Below, piece after piece: positions 45,700 through 55,084 of a DNA stretch of 64,000 nt. Within the stretch, counting starts at the first letter, position 1, and every line of letters begins with the position of its first letter. The position numbers and the translations under genes are program-made. Origin of the DNA: Ruegeria sp. ANG-S4 (GTDB taxonomy: Bacteria > Pseudomonadota > Alphaproteobacteria > Rhodobacterales > Rhodobacteraceae). The notes beneath the pieces were generated by a model that saw only the letters and a list, made by a program, of their open reading frames with translations, did not search any database and had not been told where the DNA came from. The stretch spans positions 1,364,001 through 1,428,000 of the forward strand of contig NZ_JWLK01000001.1 in NCBI RefSeq assembly GCF_000814005.1. The letters run 5' to 3'.

Positions 45700-46395
45700 T
45701 TACGTGCGTGCGCGTTCGAAAGCAGCCCATGCGGTTTCGAACGCGGCGAAATCAAATCCCTCGGCCCGCGCCGGTTCAAGGATCAGCTTTTCGGTTTCTA
45801 GCAATTTGTGGATCGCATCTGCCAGATTGGGGATGACCTCATCAGGAATGACCAGCGCGCCATGCCGATCCGCATGAACCAAGTCTCCGTCTTGGACCAC
45901 CATGCCAAAAACTTTCACTGGCGTGCCGACTTCGCGGACATGGACAAAGGCGTGGCTGGGCCCAATCGAGCCCGCCAAAACGGGAAAATCTGCCGGCAGA
46001 TCACCAAGGTCGCGCATCACCCCGTTGGTCAAGGCTCCCGCCAGTCCGAACCCTTTGTGAACGGTTGTATTGATTTCCCCCCAATACGCACCGACGGCAT
46101 TTTCGCCATCTACGTCTTCGACGACAGCTAGTGCCGGGCGGGGACCATCGGACATGTGGCGATAGTATTCCATGCGCCGCGCCCTGATTACATCGGCGGG
46201 TTCGGTGGGTGGGTGAACCGCTGCTATTTTTGCCGTTTTGGCAAAACCCACAATCGCGCCAGCCTCTGGGTCGCTGCAAAGCACCGTTCCCCGCGTGTAC
46301 CGGTCAAAACCGCGTGCGCCTTGTGCGACTTCGATCGCATTGCATACAGTCGGCGTGTCAACGGCTCTCAACAAGGCCAGCAATTCTTCATTCAT
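45700..46395 (-). CDS. RraA-family protein (HMG/CHA aldolase-like)
   Basis: This 231-residue protein has the RraA-like fold: VDTPTVCNAIEVA near the N-terminus, WGEINTTVHKGFGLAGALTNGVMRDL carrying the conserved R-D substrate/metal site, and HADRHGALVIP. Family enzymes are class II pyruvate aldolases or oxaloacetate decarboxylases; others inhibit RNase E. The ATG at 46395 overlaps the hydrolase stop by 8 bp. It is the last gene of the 13-gene catabolic operon, which favours an aldolase role. An A/T-rich run at 45689-45696 (U8 in the transcript) just after its stop may help termination. Confidence 0.82.
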   Translation of the reverse strand: MNEELLALLRAVDTPTVCNAIEVAQGARGFDRYTRGTVLCSDPEAGAIVGFAKTAKIAAVHPPTEPADVIRARRMEYYRHMSDGPRPALAVVEDVDGENAVGAYWGEINTTVHKGFGLAGALTNGVMRDLGDLPADFPVLAGSIGPSHAFVHVREVGTPVKVFGMVVQDGDLVHADRHGALVIPDEVIPNLADAIHKLLETEKLILEPARAEGFDFAAFETAWAAFERART

Positions 46396-47092
46396 TGTCA
46401 ACTTCCTTCAGCCAGCGACCAAGGGCGCGGGTGGTTTCAACGGGTTTTTCCAGGGTCGGCAGGTGACCGGCACCGTCGACAATCACAAGTTCGGATCGCG
46501 GCAGAAGATCATGCATCAACTCATGCCGGGAGATTGGGCACAGCTTGTCTTCCCGCCCACAAAGCGCCAGCGCCGGTTTGTCGAAACTGCGCAGGGTCTC
46601 GGTCTGGTCTGGCCTATCGCGCAGCGCGACGGATTGTTCGCAAAAGACCTTGGGACCCAACGAAAGCGCCATGTCCATGCAAAGATCCAGAATTTCGGCT
46701 CGGTTGTCCCCGTCGCTCAGATAGTTTGGCTTCATCTCGTCCCGCATGACGCTGTCCAGCTTGCCCGCAAGAGCCCGCTCCATTTGCGGGCCACGGCGGG
46801 CCTGAACATCTGGGATTTCGGCCAGAGGGTTGGTGTCCAGCAAGGCCAACCCTTTCACGCGATCGGGCGCCTGTCGCGTGATCTCCATGGCCAGAATGCC
46901 ACCCATGGACAGTCCGCACAGCGCGAAATGCGCAGGCGCGTCGCCTAAAATCGCGGCCGCCAGCCCAGACATGGTGTCACTGCCCGACACTTCGGGCACC
47001 CAAACGGTTCGGTCATCCGAGAACGCCTCGATCTGCGGCGCAAACAGGCGGGCGTCGCACATCATGCCTGGCAGCAGGACCAGTGGGGTCAT
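46388..47092 (-). CDS. Alpha/beta hydrolase
   Basis: This 234-residue serine hydrolase has LVLLPGMMCDARLF (oxyanion region), nucleophile elbow GLSMGG, the acid in CGREDKLCP and His in DGAGHLP. No signal peptide is present, so it is cytoplasmic. It starts directly after the MetE-like stop and overlaps the RraA-like gene. In this catabolic operon it probably cleaves an ester, lactone or C-C bond of an intermediate. Confidence 0.88.
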   Translation of the reverse strand: MTPLVLLPGMMCDARLFAPQIEAFSDDRTVWVPEVSGSDTMSGLAAAILGDAPAHFALCGLSMGGILAMEITRQAPDRVKGLALLDTNPLAEIPDVQARRGPQMERALAGKLDSVMRDEMKPNYLSDGDNRAEILDLCMDMALSLGPKVFCEQSVALRDRPDQTETLRSFDKPALALCGREDKLCPISRHELMHDLLPRSELVIVDGAGHLPTLEKPVETTRALGRWLKEVDNE

Positions 47093-48220
47093 TCAGGCCT
47101 CCGACACGGAAGCCGCGCCTTTCGACAAAGCCTCAAGCTTGGCGTAGGCGATGGCGGGGTCGACGGCACCGAACCCGGCGAATGTGCCGAAACCGCAATC
47201 GCTGCCCGCGATCACGCGGTCCGTCCCGACGATGCCGGTAAACCTTTCGATGCGCTGCGCAACAAGGTCGGGATGCTCGACAAAGTTTGTTGTTGTGTCG
47301 ACCACTCCGGGCACAAGTACCTTGTCGTCGGGAATGTCCGCTTTGCGACCACGAAAGACCGTCCATTCGTGACCGTGGCGCGGGTTTGACGTCTCGAACA
47401 GAACATAGCGGGATTTGGTCGCCATCAGCGTATCGAACATCTTGGACATCGGGATATCGCAAAGATGTGGCCCCTCATAATTGCCCCAACAGATGTGCAC
47501 CCTGACGCGGTCCTTTGGCACGTCCGACAGGGCGTGGTTAAGCGCGTCCACATGCATCTGCGCGACTTTTACAAACTCATCGTCGGTAAGGTCGGTAAAC
47601 AACATGTGCCGCGACAACGCCAAGTCCGGGCAATCCAGTTGCAGGTCCAGACCAGCGGCAACGATTGTCTCGTATTCCTCTTTCATCGCATCGGCCAGCG
47701 CTGCCAGATACGCCTCGCGCGTTTTGTAGAAATCGTTTTGAAGGAACAAGGAAATCACGCCCGGGCTGGCCGCATTCATAAAGCCGCGCGACACCCCGTG
47801 TTCGGCCATAGCAGCCTTGAGGTTGTCGATATCCTTGCGCAATTCGTCCTGCCCTTTGGACCGCACCTCACCGGTGCACATGGGTCGTGCGTATTGCGGC
47901 GTACCGCCGGAATCGGCCAGTCGCTGCAGAAAAGTCGGGAACATCTTCAGATCGGCGGGCGCGTTCCGGGGGCTGTCGCCTGAGAAGCCTGTATAGCGAT
48001 CCTTGACGTAGGTCGCGTAGCTGATCTTGGACGTTTCTCCGTCCGAGACGATGTCAACGCCCGCATCTTTCTGCTGCTTGACTGTCTGGGACACCGCCGC
48101 GGTCATGCAAGCATCAAAAGCTGCCGGGTCATACGGCTCTTCACGTTCACGGGCAAAGATGAAATCAACCACATCCTGCGTGCGGGGCAGGGATCCGACA
48201 TGTGTTGTTGCGACGGGCAT
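47093..48220 (-). CDS. MetE-like (cobalamin-independent methionine synthase family) protein
   Basis: This 375-residue protein matches the C-terminal catalytic domain of MetE without the N-terminal half. It has the VGSLPRT start, zinc-site segments VHICWGNYEGPH and GSDCGFGT, and VSDGETSK. GGAGG precedes the ATG at 48220, while an in-frame TTG overlaps that site. Such short MetE homologues often act as methyltransferases on other substrates. A SAM-type methyltransferase gene is next to it, so methyl-group removal or transfer could be part of the pathway; this is inference. Confidence 0.85.
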   Translation of the reverse strand: MPVATTHVGSLPRTQDVVDFIFAREREEPYDPAAFDACMTAAVSQTVKQQKDAGVDIVSDGETSKISYATYVKDRYTGFSGDSPRNAPADLKMFPTFLQRLADSGGTPQYARPMCTGEVRSKGQDELRKDIDNLKAAMAEHGVSRGFMNAASPGVISLFLQNDFYKTREAYLAALADAMKEEYETIVAAGLDLQLDCPDLALSRHMLFTDLTDDEFVKVAQMHVDALNHALSDVPKDRVRVHICWGNYEGPHLCDIPMSKMFDTLMATKSRYVLFETSNPRHGHEWTVFRGRKADIPDDKVLVPGVVDTTTNFVEHPDLVAQRIERFTGIVGTDRVIAGSDCGFGTFAGFGAVDPAIAYAKLEALSKGAASVSEA

Positions 48221-48231
48221 GGGCGCCTCCT

Positions 48232-48834
48232 TCAAATCTTGCGTGCCATCAATACGCTGTGGCGTTCGGTTTCGGGATCTTTGGCCAGAAATCCCGTCAT
48301 GCGCAGGCCGTTTGCCTCAAGGCAGGTGGCATAGCCAGCGGGCGAAAGCGACGCGTGGTAGACCTGTTCGGTTCCGACTGTTCCCTGCGCTTCGCCCTCG
48401 CCGGGTCCGACCGTAAGCATCAACATGCCACCCGACCGCAAGTGCCGCGACATGCGGGCGATGCAGCTTTCCTGCTCCTGGGCCGTCAGGTGAAAAAAGC
48501 TGTTCCAGGCGATTATGCCGTCGAATGTCTCATCGAAGTCAAAGTCACGCATGTCCGCCTTGCGCCAGTCGCCGTCGGGCCACCGTTGGCGCGCGATTGC
48601 CAGCATCGCGTCGGAAAAATCGACACCTGTTACCGTAAACCCTTCGGCCTTGAACCAGCGCGCAATCGGCTCGCCGGTGCCGCAGCCCAGATCCAAAACA
48701 TGATCTCCCGGTTTCAGGCTTGCGGTGAAGCGCGCGAGCCAGCGCGCTTCGAACAGGACCCGCGACCTTTGCTGGTCATAGGCCGTTGCCTGCCGTTCAT
48801 AGATGGCGTGCGTATCGTTTGGGTCGACCGTCAT
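48232..48834 (-). CDS. Class I SAM-dependent methyltransferase
   Basis: This 200-residue enzyme has the SAM motif I VLDLGCGTGEP near residues 45-55, motif II GVDFSDAML, and the WNSFFHL region of motif IV. It has no extra domains. It overlaps the cupin stop by 4 bp (ATGA) and lies 11 bp upstream of the MetE-like gene. The substrate is unknown. Confidence 0.88.
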   Translation of the reverse strand: MTVDPNDTHAIYERQATAYDQQRSRVLFEARWLARFTASLKPGDHVLDLGCGTGEPIARWFKAEGFTVTGVDFSDAMLAIARQRWPDGDWRKADMRDFDFDETFDGIIAWNSFFHLTAQEQESCIARMSRHLRSGGMLMLTVGPGEGEAQGTVGTEQVYHASLSPAGYATCLEANGLRMTGFLAKDPETERHSVLMARKI

Positions 48835-49790
48835 CCTGTCCAGGTCGCTCCCGCAGGGTCATCGGTTGCAGTAATACGATAAAGGCCGGCCTGACCGGTC
48901 ATCGACGGCTCGACACAATACTGTTCGCCCGGCATGACCAAAGCGGTGTCGCCAACGGACAATTTGACCTCGTGCCCGTCAATGCCGACATGCCAGTGGC
49001 CGCTGGCCGGCATCAGGACGACAGGCTTTGCAGCCTCGACAGGTTCTGAGACGCAAGAGCCGCGCCCCAGGAAATCGACCTCGAACCCAGGTTTGTCCTT
49101 GATCATTCCGTTCTCGCCGATGACCACGGCGGGCGTGTTGGCGGACAGCGCCATCAGGTCCCAGTACCGGGCGACGTATTTTCCCACGACGTCCTCGACC
49201 GGAACCTCGGGGTAGGCCTTGAGTTCCTCATCGGTCAAAAGCGGCATGGGGTGCACGTTGTGAGGCAGGTCCTGGCCTTTTTTCGAATCGTACAGCACAC
49301 CGTTGTCGCCCAGCATCAAGCCATGTGCCTGCGCGTCTTCGATCACCTGCGGGGCCCATGTGACCCCGCCACCCGCATCATCGCCACCAAGGATCGACAT
49401 GATCATACCATAGTCCTGACCGACGTTCTCGAACCCGCGAAAGATACCGGTGGGAATGTTGAAAATGTCACCTTCCTCGGCAATGAACTCACCTGCCGTT
49501 CCGTAGCGGCCCCAGAAGAACCGCCAGCGGCCTTTGGCCACAAAAAACACCTCGGCGGTTGTGTGGCTGTGCAAAGAGTTGCGGCATTTCGGCGGTTGGC
49601 CTGCGGCGCCAATGTTGAAGCCGATCTTGTCGGTAATATGGACGTGCTGGTCCGGGGATTCAGAGACCCCGCCACCAATAATGGTAAAGTTTTCCTTTTG
49701 GTCCGAACCCGGCGTGTGGGCGTCGATGAAGGCCGTTTTACAGGGCTTCAATTCGCCGTAGCGGACGATGCGTTGTTGGACTGTGCTCAT
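48831..49790 (-). CDS. Cupin-domain protein (bicupin)
   Basis: This 319-residue protein has two cupin halves. The first has a complete metal-binding motif NSLHSHTTAEVFFVAKGRW (HxH...E) near residues 71-89. The second, near residues 255-300 (GHWHVGIDGHEVKLSVGDTALVMPG), is less complete. Cupins of this kind are dioxygenases, isomerases or binding proteins in ring or sugar-acid degradation. It overlaps the methyltransferase gene and is separated from the upstream SnoaL gene by 152 bp containing a folded region. Confidence 0.82.
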   Translation of the reverse strand: MSTVQQRIVRYGELKPCKTAFIDAHTPGSDQKENFTIIGGGVSESPDQHVHITDKIGFNIGAAGQPPKCRNSLHSHTTAEVFFVAKGRWRFFWGRYGTAGEFIAEEGDIFNIPTGIFRGFENVGQDYGMIMSILGGDDAGGGVTWAPQVIEDAQAHGLMLGDNGVLYDSKKGQDLPHNVHPMPLLTDEELKAYPEVPVEDVVGKYVARYWDLMALSANTPAVVIGENGMIKDKPGFEVDFLGRGSCVSEPVEAAKPVVLMPASGHWHVGIDGHEVKLSVGDTALVMPGEQYCVEPSMTGQAGLYRITATDDPAGATWTG

Positions 49791-49857
49791 TTTCTTTCTC
49801 CTTGGAATTCTTTGGGTTTGGATGGCTCAAACCCCTATCCGGGAGGTCGATTGTTCA

Positions 49858-49906
49858 GCCGCCGCGCACGCAGACTGGCGCGGTGCGTGTGAAAGCGACG
49901 GGCGGC
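49858..49906 (-). terminator. Structured intercistronic region before the cupin gene
   Basis: Nested inverted repeats (outer GCCGCC / GGCGGC, inner CACGCA / TGCGTG) fill the gap between the SnoaL-like stop at 49943 and the cupin start. There is no U-tract, so it could be an attenuator or processing site that divides the long operon. Confidence 0.35.
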
Positions 49907-49942
49907 CTGACTAGCGTCCAGATATGAGACCAAAGCGGTCAC

Positions 49943-50914
49943 TCAAACGTCTCCGGTCTGCAAGAGAATCTGTTTCCAGATGGCGACTTCATCGTACAAG
50001 CTGAACTCGCGTCGCAAACCCCAAGGGCCAAACTCGGCATGGGACATACCCATGACATGCACTTTTGCTCCGGTTGGTCGACCAAACGCCCCCCAGCCAT
50101 CATGCTGTCCGTCCAGCGACCAGCGAACCGAGGCGCGCGGCGGCATCATGCCGCCATCCATCCCGATCTGGTGGTGAACCTTGAATCGCGCATCCGGGAA
50201 AGAGGACCGAAGCCCAATCCAGAACTGGCTGGCGGCCTCGCGTCCGATGGCCTGTTTCGAACCTGCATATTCACCAACGACCGCCCGGTCGTAATCCTCG
50301 AGGATATGCCGGAAGTCTTTGTTCATGATCCGGGTCAGAGTTTCGGCGTACCGGGCGCCCCATTCATTGTCGTTCCCTGTTCCATGGTACCCGCCATCGA
50401 CATCGATGTCCGGCGTGAATGGGCGGCTGGCCTGATCTGGACCACCCTCGGCTGCGATCATGGCGCGGGTGTAATCCTCGGGCTCTAGCCCCAACTGGCG
50501 CACCAGCCCGCCATAGTCGCGCACCAACCACTCATCATAAATCGTTTCGCCTTTGGCGGCGCAATCGGCAATGACCCGCACCGTCCATTTCTTGCCGCTG
50601 GCCTTGCCGAACTGGCCATCCTGAAGATGCGTTGCTGTCGTCAGCAGCCGGTGAGAGGACAGATACCCGTGTTCTTCCGAAAAGGACCAGATGACATCTT
50701 CGCCATAAAGCTGCCGGTCCGGGAATTCGTGGCATGTCGCCATTGTCGCAGCGATAACGCCCTGGTTTCCGTGGCTGATGCCCATCGGAGTACGCACCGG
50801 GATCTCGGGTGCGTAATACCGGTTTAGGGTCGCTGTTCCGCGATCTTCCCAGATCTCTTTGGTGACCCCGAGGATATAATCGGGAAAATCTTTCCACTTT
50901 TCAGCGTATGTCAT
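49943..50914 (-). CDS. SnoaL/NTF2-like tandem-domain protein (subfamily A, copy 1)
   Basis: This 323-residue protein is built from two NTF2-like alpha+beta cones, about 1-165 and 185-323. Typical segments are YAPEIPVRTPMG, EFPDRQLYGEDVIWS and ARFKVHHQIGMDGG. It is clearly paralogous to the protein at 61306-62442 (shared YAP, FPD, VIW, SH and QLG positions). SnoaL-like proteins are cyclases, dehydratases, isomerases or hydrolases without cofactor. It overlaps the LacI gene by 4 bp. Confidence 0.8.
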   Translation of the reverse strand: MTYAEKWKDFPDYILGVTKEIWEDRGTATLNRYYAPEIPVRTPMGISHGNQGVIAATMATCHEFPDRQLYGEDVIWSFSEEHGYLSSHRLLTTATHLQDGQFGKASGKKWTVRVIADCAAKGETIYDEWLVRDYGGLVRQLGLEPEDYTRAMIAAEGGPDQASRPFTPDIDVDGGYHGTGNDNEWGARYAETLTRIMNKDFRHILEDYDRAVVGEYAGSKQAIGREAASQFWIGLRSSFPDARFKVHHQIGMDGGMMPPRASVRWSLDGQHDGWGAFGRPTGAKVHVMGMSHAEFGPWGLRREFSLYDEVAIWKQILLQTGDV

Positions 50915-51924
50915 GGGTTGAAGCCTTTTGGTTTTCGGGCCGATCCGCGAATTTTCAACGGACCGGGTATTTGAATGCGCTCCGATGCCGAACCATGCTC
51001 GATACGCGACAGCAAAACGTCCACGGTCGCGTTGACCATTTTGTTGATCGGTTGGCGGATGGTCGTCAGGTCATAGGCGGGCCAGGCAGAGATTGGTACG
51101 TCGTCATAGCCGACAATGCTGACGTCATCCGGAACGGACAGTCCAAGCTCGAACCGCAATGTGTCCATTACGGCAAACGCCATGTGGTCGTTGCCCACAA
51201 AAATCGCGTCTGGACGATCTGTTGTGCTGCACAAGCGGCGGGCGATGCCCGACGCGATCTCTTGATTGTATTGTCCGTCTTCGATGGCGAAGGGTTGCAA
51301 CCCATGGTCCTGCAGCCCGTCCACGAAGCCACGCATGCGGTCCACGCCTGTCGATGATCCTTGCCATCCGGAAATATGCGCGATTTTCCGGTGTCCGGCA
51401 CTGGCGAGAAAATTCGCAACGGTGCGCCCGCCTTGAATATTGTCTGATGTCACCTGTGCCAGATTTCCGGTTTCGCGCCCGCGGTTGAACATGACGACCG
51501 GGATGCCTGCATCGTCGCACTGTTTGGCAATATCGTTGGTCATCGCTACCGAGGCCGTGATGATCCCTTCGACCTGATAAGACATCAGGTCCTCGACGAT
51601 CTGCCCGACGCTGTCATCGTTTTTGGCCATGAACAGCAGGATATGATAGCCGCGGTCTTTCAATGCGCGATCCAGGTGTTCCAGCGCCATCGGATAGAAC
51701 TGGTTCTCCAGATAGGCGACAACCACGCCGATCACGCGGCTTTTGCCCGTAATCATCGCACGCGCCAGCGTGTTCGGGCGATAGCCCAAGTCCTCTGCAG
51801 CTTTCATCACCTTGTCGCGGGTCGCGGCCGATGCAGACGCGCCCGGCGTGAAAACGCGGCTGACCGCAGACTGGCTGACACCCGCGCGGCGGGCAACGTC
51901 GAAGGATGTGACCTTGTCCGCCAT
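50911..51924 (-). CDS. LacI-family transcriptional regulator
   Basis: This 337-residue regulator has an N-terminal HTH (TSFDVARRAGVSQSAVSRVF, residues 6-25), a hinge region (YRPNTLARAM) and a periplasmic-binding-like effector domain ending SIVGYDDVPISAWPAYDLTT. It is embedded in the catabolic operon, coupled to the SDR before it (TGATG) and the SnoaL-like gene after it (ATGA). It likely controls the divergent promoters at 57754-58038, which carry central-CG LacI-type sites. Confidence 0.92.
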   Translation of the reverse strand: MADKVTSFDVARRAGVSQSAVSRVFTPGASASAATRDKVMKAAEDLGYRPNTLARAMITGKSRVIGVVVAYLENQFYPMALEHLDRALKDRGYHILLFMAKNDDSVGQIVEDLMSYQVEGIITASVAMTNDIAKQCDDAGIPVVMFNRGRETGNLAQVTSDNIQGGRTVANFLASAGHRKIAHISGWQGSSTGVDRMRGFVDGLQDHGLQPFAIEDGQYNQEIASGIARRLCSTTDRPDAIFVGNDHMAFAVMDTLRFELGLSVPDDVSIVGYDDVPISAWPAYDLTTIRQPINKMVNATVDVLLSRIEHGSASERIQIPGPLKIRGSARKPKGFNP

Positions 51925-52688
51925 CAGTCCGCCGTCCAGCCGCCATCCACCAGCAGCGATGTACCGGTGACAAGGTTTGCGGCGTCCGAGGCCAGATAGA
52001 CAGCAGCACCGGTCAGGTCACTCAACTCTCCCACGCGGCCAAGCTTGATCTTGTCTTCAATCCAGGCGCGTCGTTCGGGTATCGCAAGCGTCTGCTCGCC
52101 CAGTGGCGTGCGAATGAAGGTCGGTGCGATGGTGTTGACGCGGATCGCGTGTGGTCCCCATTCGATCGCCATCGCTTTGGTGAACCCTTCAACAGCATGT
52201 TTGGTGCCGCAATAGACGGCACGGTCGATGCCACCGACTTGACCCATCTGGCTGGTGATGTTGATCAGGCTGCCCGGCTTGTTCGCCGCAATCAGCCCAC
52301 GCGCCACCGCGCGGGTCAGGAAATAAGCGCCCCTGAAGTTCAGATTGCTGACCGTGTCGAAATCCGCTTCGGTCGTTTCCAGAGCTGGCGTGTGCTTGGC
52401 AAGACCCGCCGAATTGATCAGGATGTCGAAGGGACCGCTTGCGTCCACCGCGGCTTCGGTCGCGGCGACGTCCGCAACGTCCAGAACCAAAAGCCGGGCC
52501 TGCCACCCTTTTTCAGCAAACGCGCCGACAATTTCGGTCAACTTGTCTTCCGACCGCGCCGCAACCGTGACCTCGGCACCATGGCTTGCCAGGGCCGTGG
52601 CACAGGCCAGTCCGATACCCGAGGATGCCCCGGCAACCAACGCGCGTTTGCCGTCCAGACGGAAGGAAGGGGCAGGGGGCAAGTTCAT
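51924..52688 (-). CDS. Short-chain dehydrogenase/reductase
   Basis: This 254-residue NAD(P)-dependent SDR has cofactor motif GASSGIG at residues 20-26, the NSAG motif (INSAGLA), the catalytic Ser in ITSQMG and YxxxK in YCGTKHAVEG, and a C-terminal LLVDGGWTAD typical of the FabG-like group. It is translationally coupled on both sides (shared TGATG bases). In the pathway it should oxidise or reduce a hydroxyl group. Confidence 0.93.
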   Translation of the reverse strand: MNLPPAPSFRLDGKRALVAGASSGIGLACATALASHGAEVTVAARSEDKLTEIVGAFAEKGWQARLLVLDVADVAATEAAVDASGPFDILINSAGLAKHTPALETTEADFDTVSNLNFRGAYFLTRAVARGLIAANKPGSLINITSQMGQVGGIDRAVYCGTKHAVEGFTKAMAIEWGPHAIRVNTIAPTFIRTPLGEQTLAIPERRAWIEDKIKLGRVGELSDLTGAAVYLASDAANLVTGTSLLVDGGWTAD

Positions 52689-53740
52689 CAGGCATCTCCG
52701 ACAGGGAAGGGCACGCGTCCCGGAACCCGGGCTTTATTGAACTCGCGCAATCTGCGGAACACGTCTACCCCTAACTGTCTGTAGGCATCCAACATGTCGA
52801 CCATGACCCAGTTCTCGCGAATGCGGCCATCCGCAATACGCCAGAAATCGAGACTGCGCATGGTAATCTTCTTGCCGGACGGTGCGATGCCCAGCCAGCC
52901 ATCATGCGTCACTGTCTGAACCATGTCGGGCCAACCTGTGACCGCGGCGTAGGGTCCATCACCGAAAAAGTGATAGGTGATCTCGTCCAGGTACTGACCG
53001 CGATCCGGCATACCCGACAAAAACGGGATTTGGTGCCAGTTTCGGAAGCCGCGAATGCCACGGCAGGTTCCGATTCCAGCAGGGCCGTACCATGTCATGT
53101 TTTCATGCCAGAAACGCGCCATCTCCATCACTTCGGGTCCGCCCTGCGACGGGTGGCGCTTCATGTGGTTCAGCATGTCCACAATCAGGTCACGGCTGGC
53201 ATTGCTTTCGACCTCGCTGCGGTCCGGACGGTTCAACCCGTCTTCTGCCGCCGGGCCCGGGATGAAAATCTCGGCCCCCAATGACGGAGACATGGGCCAC
53301 GCACCGACCTGCATCATGACCTCGGGCAAATCCCAGATCATTTGCATCTCGGCCACTTTGCCATCAACGATGCGGTAGTATTCGTGAAACCGCATGTGAA
53401 CTAGATGGCCGGATGGAGGAATGTCCAGCAATGGTCCGGCGAAGGTGCCCACATAGTGCCCGCCACAGCCGACCCAGTTTTGCCCGTGCTCGTCTTCCCC
53501 GGCCATCACCAGCCAGTCGCGCCGCTCGGCGTCGGGCCATGCCGTACGCAACGGTGTCAGGACATTCTCAAAAAACGCCCGTGGTCCAATCTGATCGCCA
53601 AAGGGGTGACAGCAATGAAAGACGGCGTCCGGGGCACAAAGCGTTTCGAGAACCTGCTGAACGTCGACGTCGTTCCAGTCATAAAGCGCGGCTCGCAGCG
53701 GGGTCAGCAGGGTCCGGTTGATGTCGTGTACACTTGGCAT
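52688..53740 (-). CDS. SnoaL/NTF2-like tandem-domain protein (subfamily B, copy 1)
   Basis: This 350-residue protein has two NTF2-like domains, about 1-165 and 185-335. It is paralogous to the protein at 62500-63492: both carry a WYGP/WWGP-GIG segment (WYGPAGIGT here), a FF-D/E-G-GWP stretch and an RENW or TENW strand near the C-terminus. Several aromatic and acidic pocket residues are conserved between the copies. It lies 6 bp after the histidinol-dehydrogenase-family gene and shares its stop with the SDR start. Confidence 0.8.
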   Translation of the reverse strand: MPSVHDINRTLLTPLRAALYDWNDVDVQQVLETLCAPDAVFHCCHPFGDQIGPRAFFENVLTPLRTAWPDAERRDWLVMAGEDEHGQNWVGCGGHYVGTFAGPLLDIPPSGHLVHMRFHEYYRIVDGKVAEMQMIWDLPEVMMQVGAWPMSPSLGAEIFIPGPAAEDGLNRPDRSEVESNASRDLIVDMLNHMKRHPSQGGPEVMEMARFWHENMTWYGPAGIGTCRGIRGFRNWHQIPFLSGMPDRGQYLDEITYHFFGDGPYAAVTGWPDMVQTVTHDGWLGIAPSGKKITMRSLDFWRIADGRIRENWVMVDMLDAYRQLGVDVFRRLREFNKARVPGRVPFPVGDA

Positions 53741-53746
53741 TCGGCG

Positions 53747-55075
53747 TTACTCAGCGGCCTCGACAGGTGCTACGGGTTCGCCGTAAGGGACATTTCGACC
53801 ACCGTACCGGCGCACGCGTATGTTGCACTGTTCAGCATGGCCGACAAAACCTTCGAGCATGCAGAGCCGAGATCCATACTCGCCGATCAAAGCGGCGGCT
53901 TCATCGGTCGTGACTTTCTGATAGCTGTGCGTTTTCAGGAACTTGCCGACCCATAGGCCCCCTGTATAGCGACCGGCTTTTTTCGTCGGCAAGGTATGAT
54001 TTGTTCCGATAACCTTGTCGCCGTTGGCCACGTTGGTACGCGGCCCAAGGAAAAGCGCACCGTAAGAGTGCATATTCTCAAGGTACCAATCATCCCGGTC
54101 GGTCATGATCTGCACATGTTCGTAGGCCATGTCATTGGCGACCTGAAGCATTTCCTCATGCGTGTCACACAAGATGACGTCTCCATAGTCTTCCCAGGAC
54201 GCAGAGGCGGTTTCGCTTGTAGGAAGGACTTGGAGAAGGCGGTCGATTTCGGACAGCGTGCCTTCGGCCAGGTTACGTGAGTTTGTGATCAGGCAAGCGG
54301 GTGAGTTGTATCCGTGTTCGGCCTGGCCCAGCAGATCGGTCGCACACATTTCGGCATCTACGGTTTCGTCCGCGATCACCATTGTCTCGGTCGGACCAGC
54401 GAAAAGATCGATCCCCACGCGGCCAAACAGCTGTCGTTTCGCCTCGGCCACAAATGCGTTGCCCGGTCCGACAAGCATATGGACGGGATCGATGGTTTCC
54501 GTGCCGATGGCCATTGCGCCGACGGCCTGAATGCCGCCCAATACGTAAATCTCATGCGCGCCGCCCATATGCATTGCCGCAACAATCGCCGGATGGGGGC
54601 CGCCATCGACCGGCGGGGCCGAGGCCACAATTCGCGGAACACCAGCGACCTGGGCCGTCAGCACCGACATATGCGCCGAAGCCACCATTGGGAATTTGCC
54701 CCCCGGCACATAGCACCCGACGGACTGAACCGGTATATTCTTGTGCCCAAGAATAACGCCGGGCATCGTTTCAACCTCGACATCCGTCATCGAAGCGCGC
54801 TGTGCTTCGGCAAACCGACGGATCTGCGTCTGTGCAAAACGGATGTCTTCCATTTCGCGCGTCGAGACCTTTTGCATCGCCGCCTCGATTTCCGAAGCGC
54901 TGAGGCGGAACGCGTCCGGGCTGTATCCATCAAACTTCTGGCTGAGCTCGCGCACGGCAGCGTCACCGCGTGTTTCAATATCTGCAAGGGTCGCTTCCAC
55001 CACCTTGCGCACCTTGGCGTCGTCTTCAGCGCGGGCTTCCGCAGGTTTGCCGGATTTCAGGTATTGGATTGTCAT
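53747..55075 (-). CDS. Histidinol dehydrogenase-family oxidoreductase (HpsN-like)
   Basis: This 442-residue NAD-dependent, zinc-type dehydrogenase has [33 protein letters not shown], the Q/H zinc-site segment [11 protein letters not shown] and the C-terminal [23 protein letters not shown]. There is no histidine-biosynthesis context. Many marine bacteria have such paralogues, including HpsN, which oxidises 2,3-dihydroxypropane-1-sulfonate. The changed loop [12 protein letters not shown] (HDH proper has a TSGTAR-type sequence) supports a non-histidinol substrate. The next gene is a SnoaL-like protein, 6 bp away. Confidence 0.85.
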   Translation of the reverse strand: MTIQYLKSGKPAEARAEDDAKVRKVVEATLADIETRGDAAVRELSQKFDGYSPDAFRLSASEIEAAMQKVSTREMEDIRFAQTQIRRFAEAQRASMTDVEVETMPGVILGHKNIPVQSVGCYVPGGKFPMVASAHMSVLTAQVAGVPRIVASAPPVDGGPHPAIVAAMHMGGAHEIYVLGGIQAVGAMAIGTETIDPVHMLVGPGNAFVAEAKRQLFGRVGIDLFAGPTETMVIADETVDAEMCATDLLGQAEHGYNSPACLITNSRNLAEGTLSEIDRLLQVLPTSETASASWEDYGDVILCDTHEEMLQVANDMAYEHVQIMTDRDDWYLENMHSYGALFLGPRTNVANGDKVIGTNHTLPTKKAGRYTGGLWVGKFLKTHSYQKVTTDEAAALIGEYGSRLCMLEGFVGHAEQCNIRVRRYGGRNVPYGEPVAPVEAAE

Positions 55076-55084
55076 ATCAGCCTC

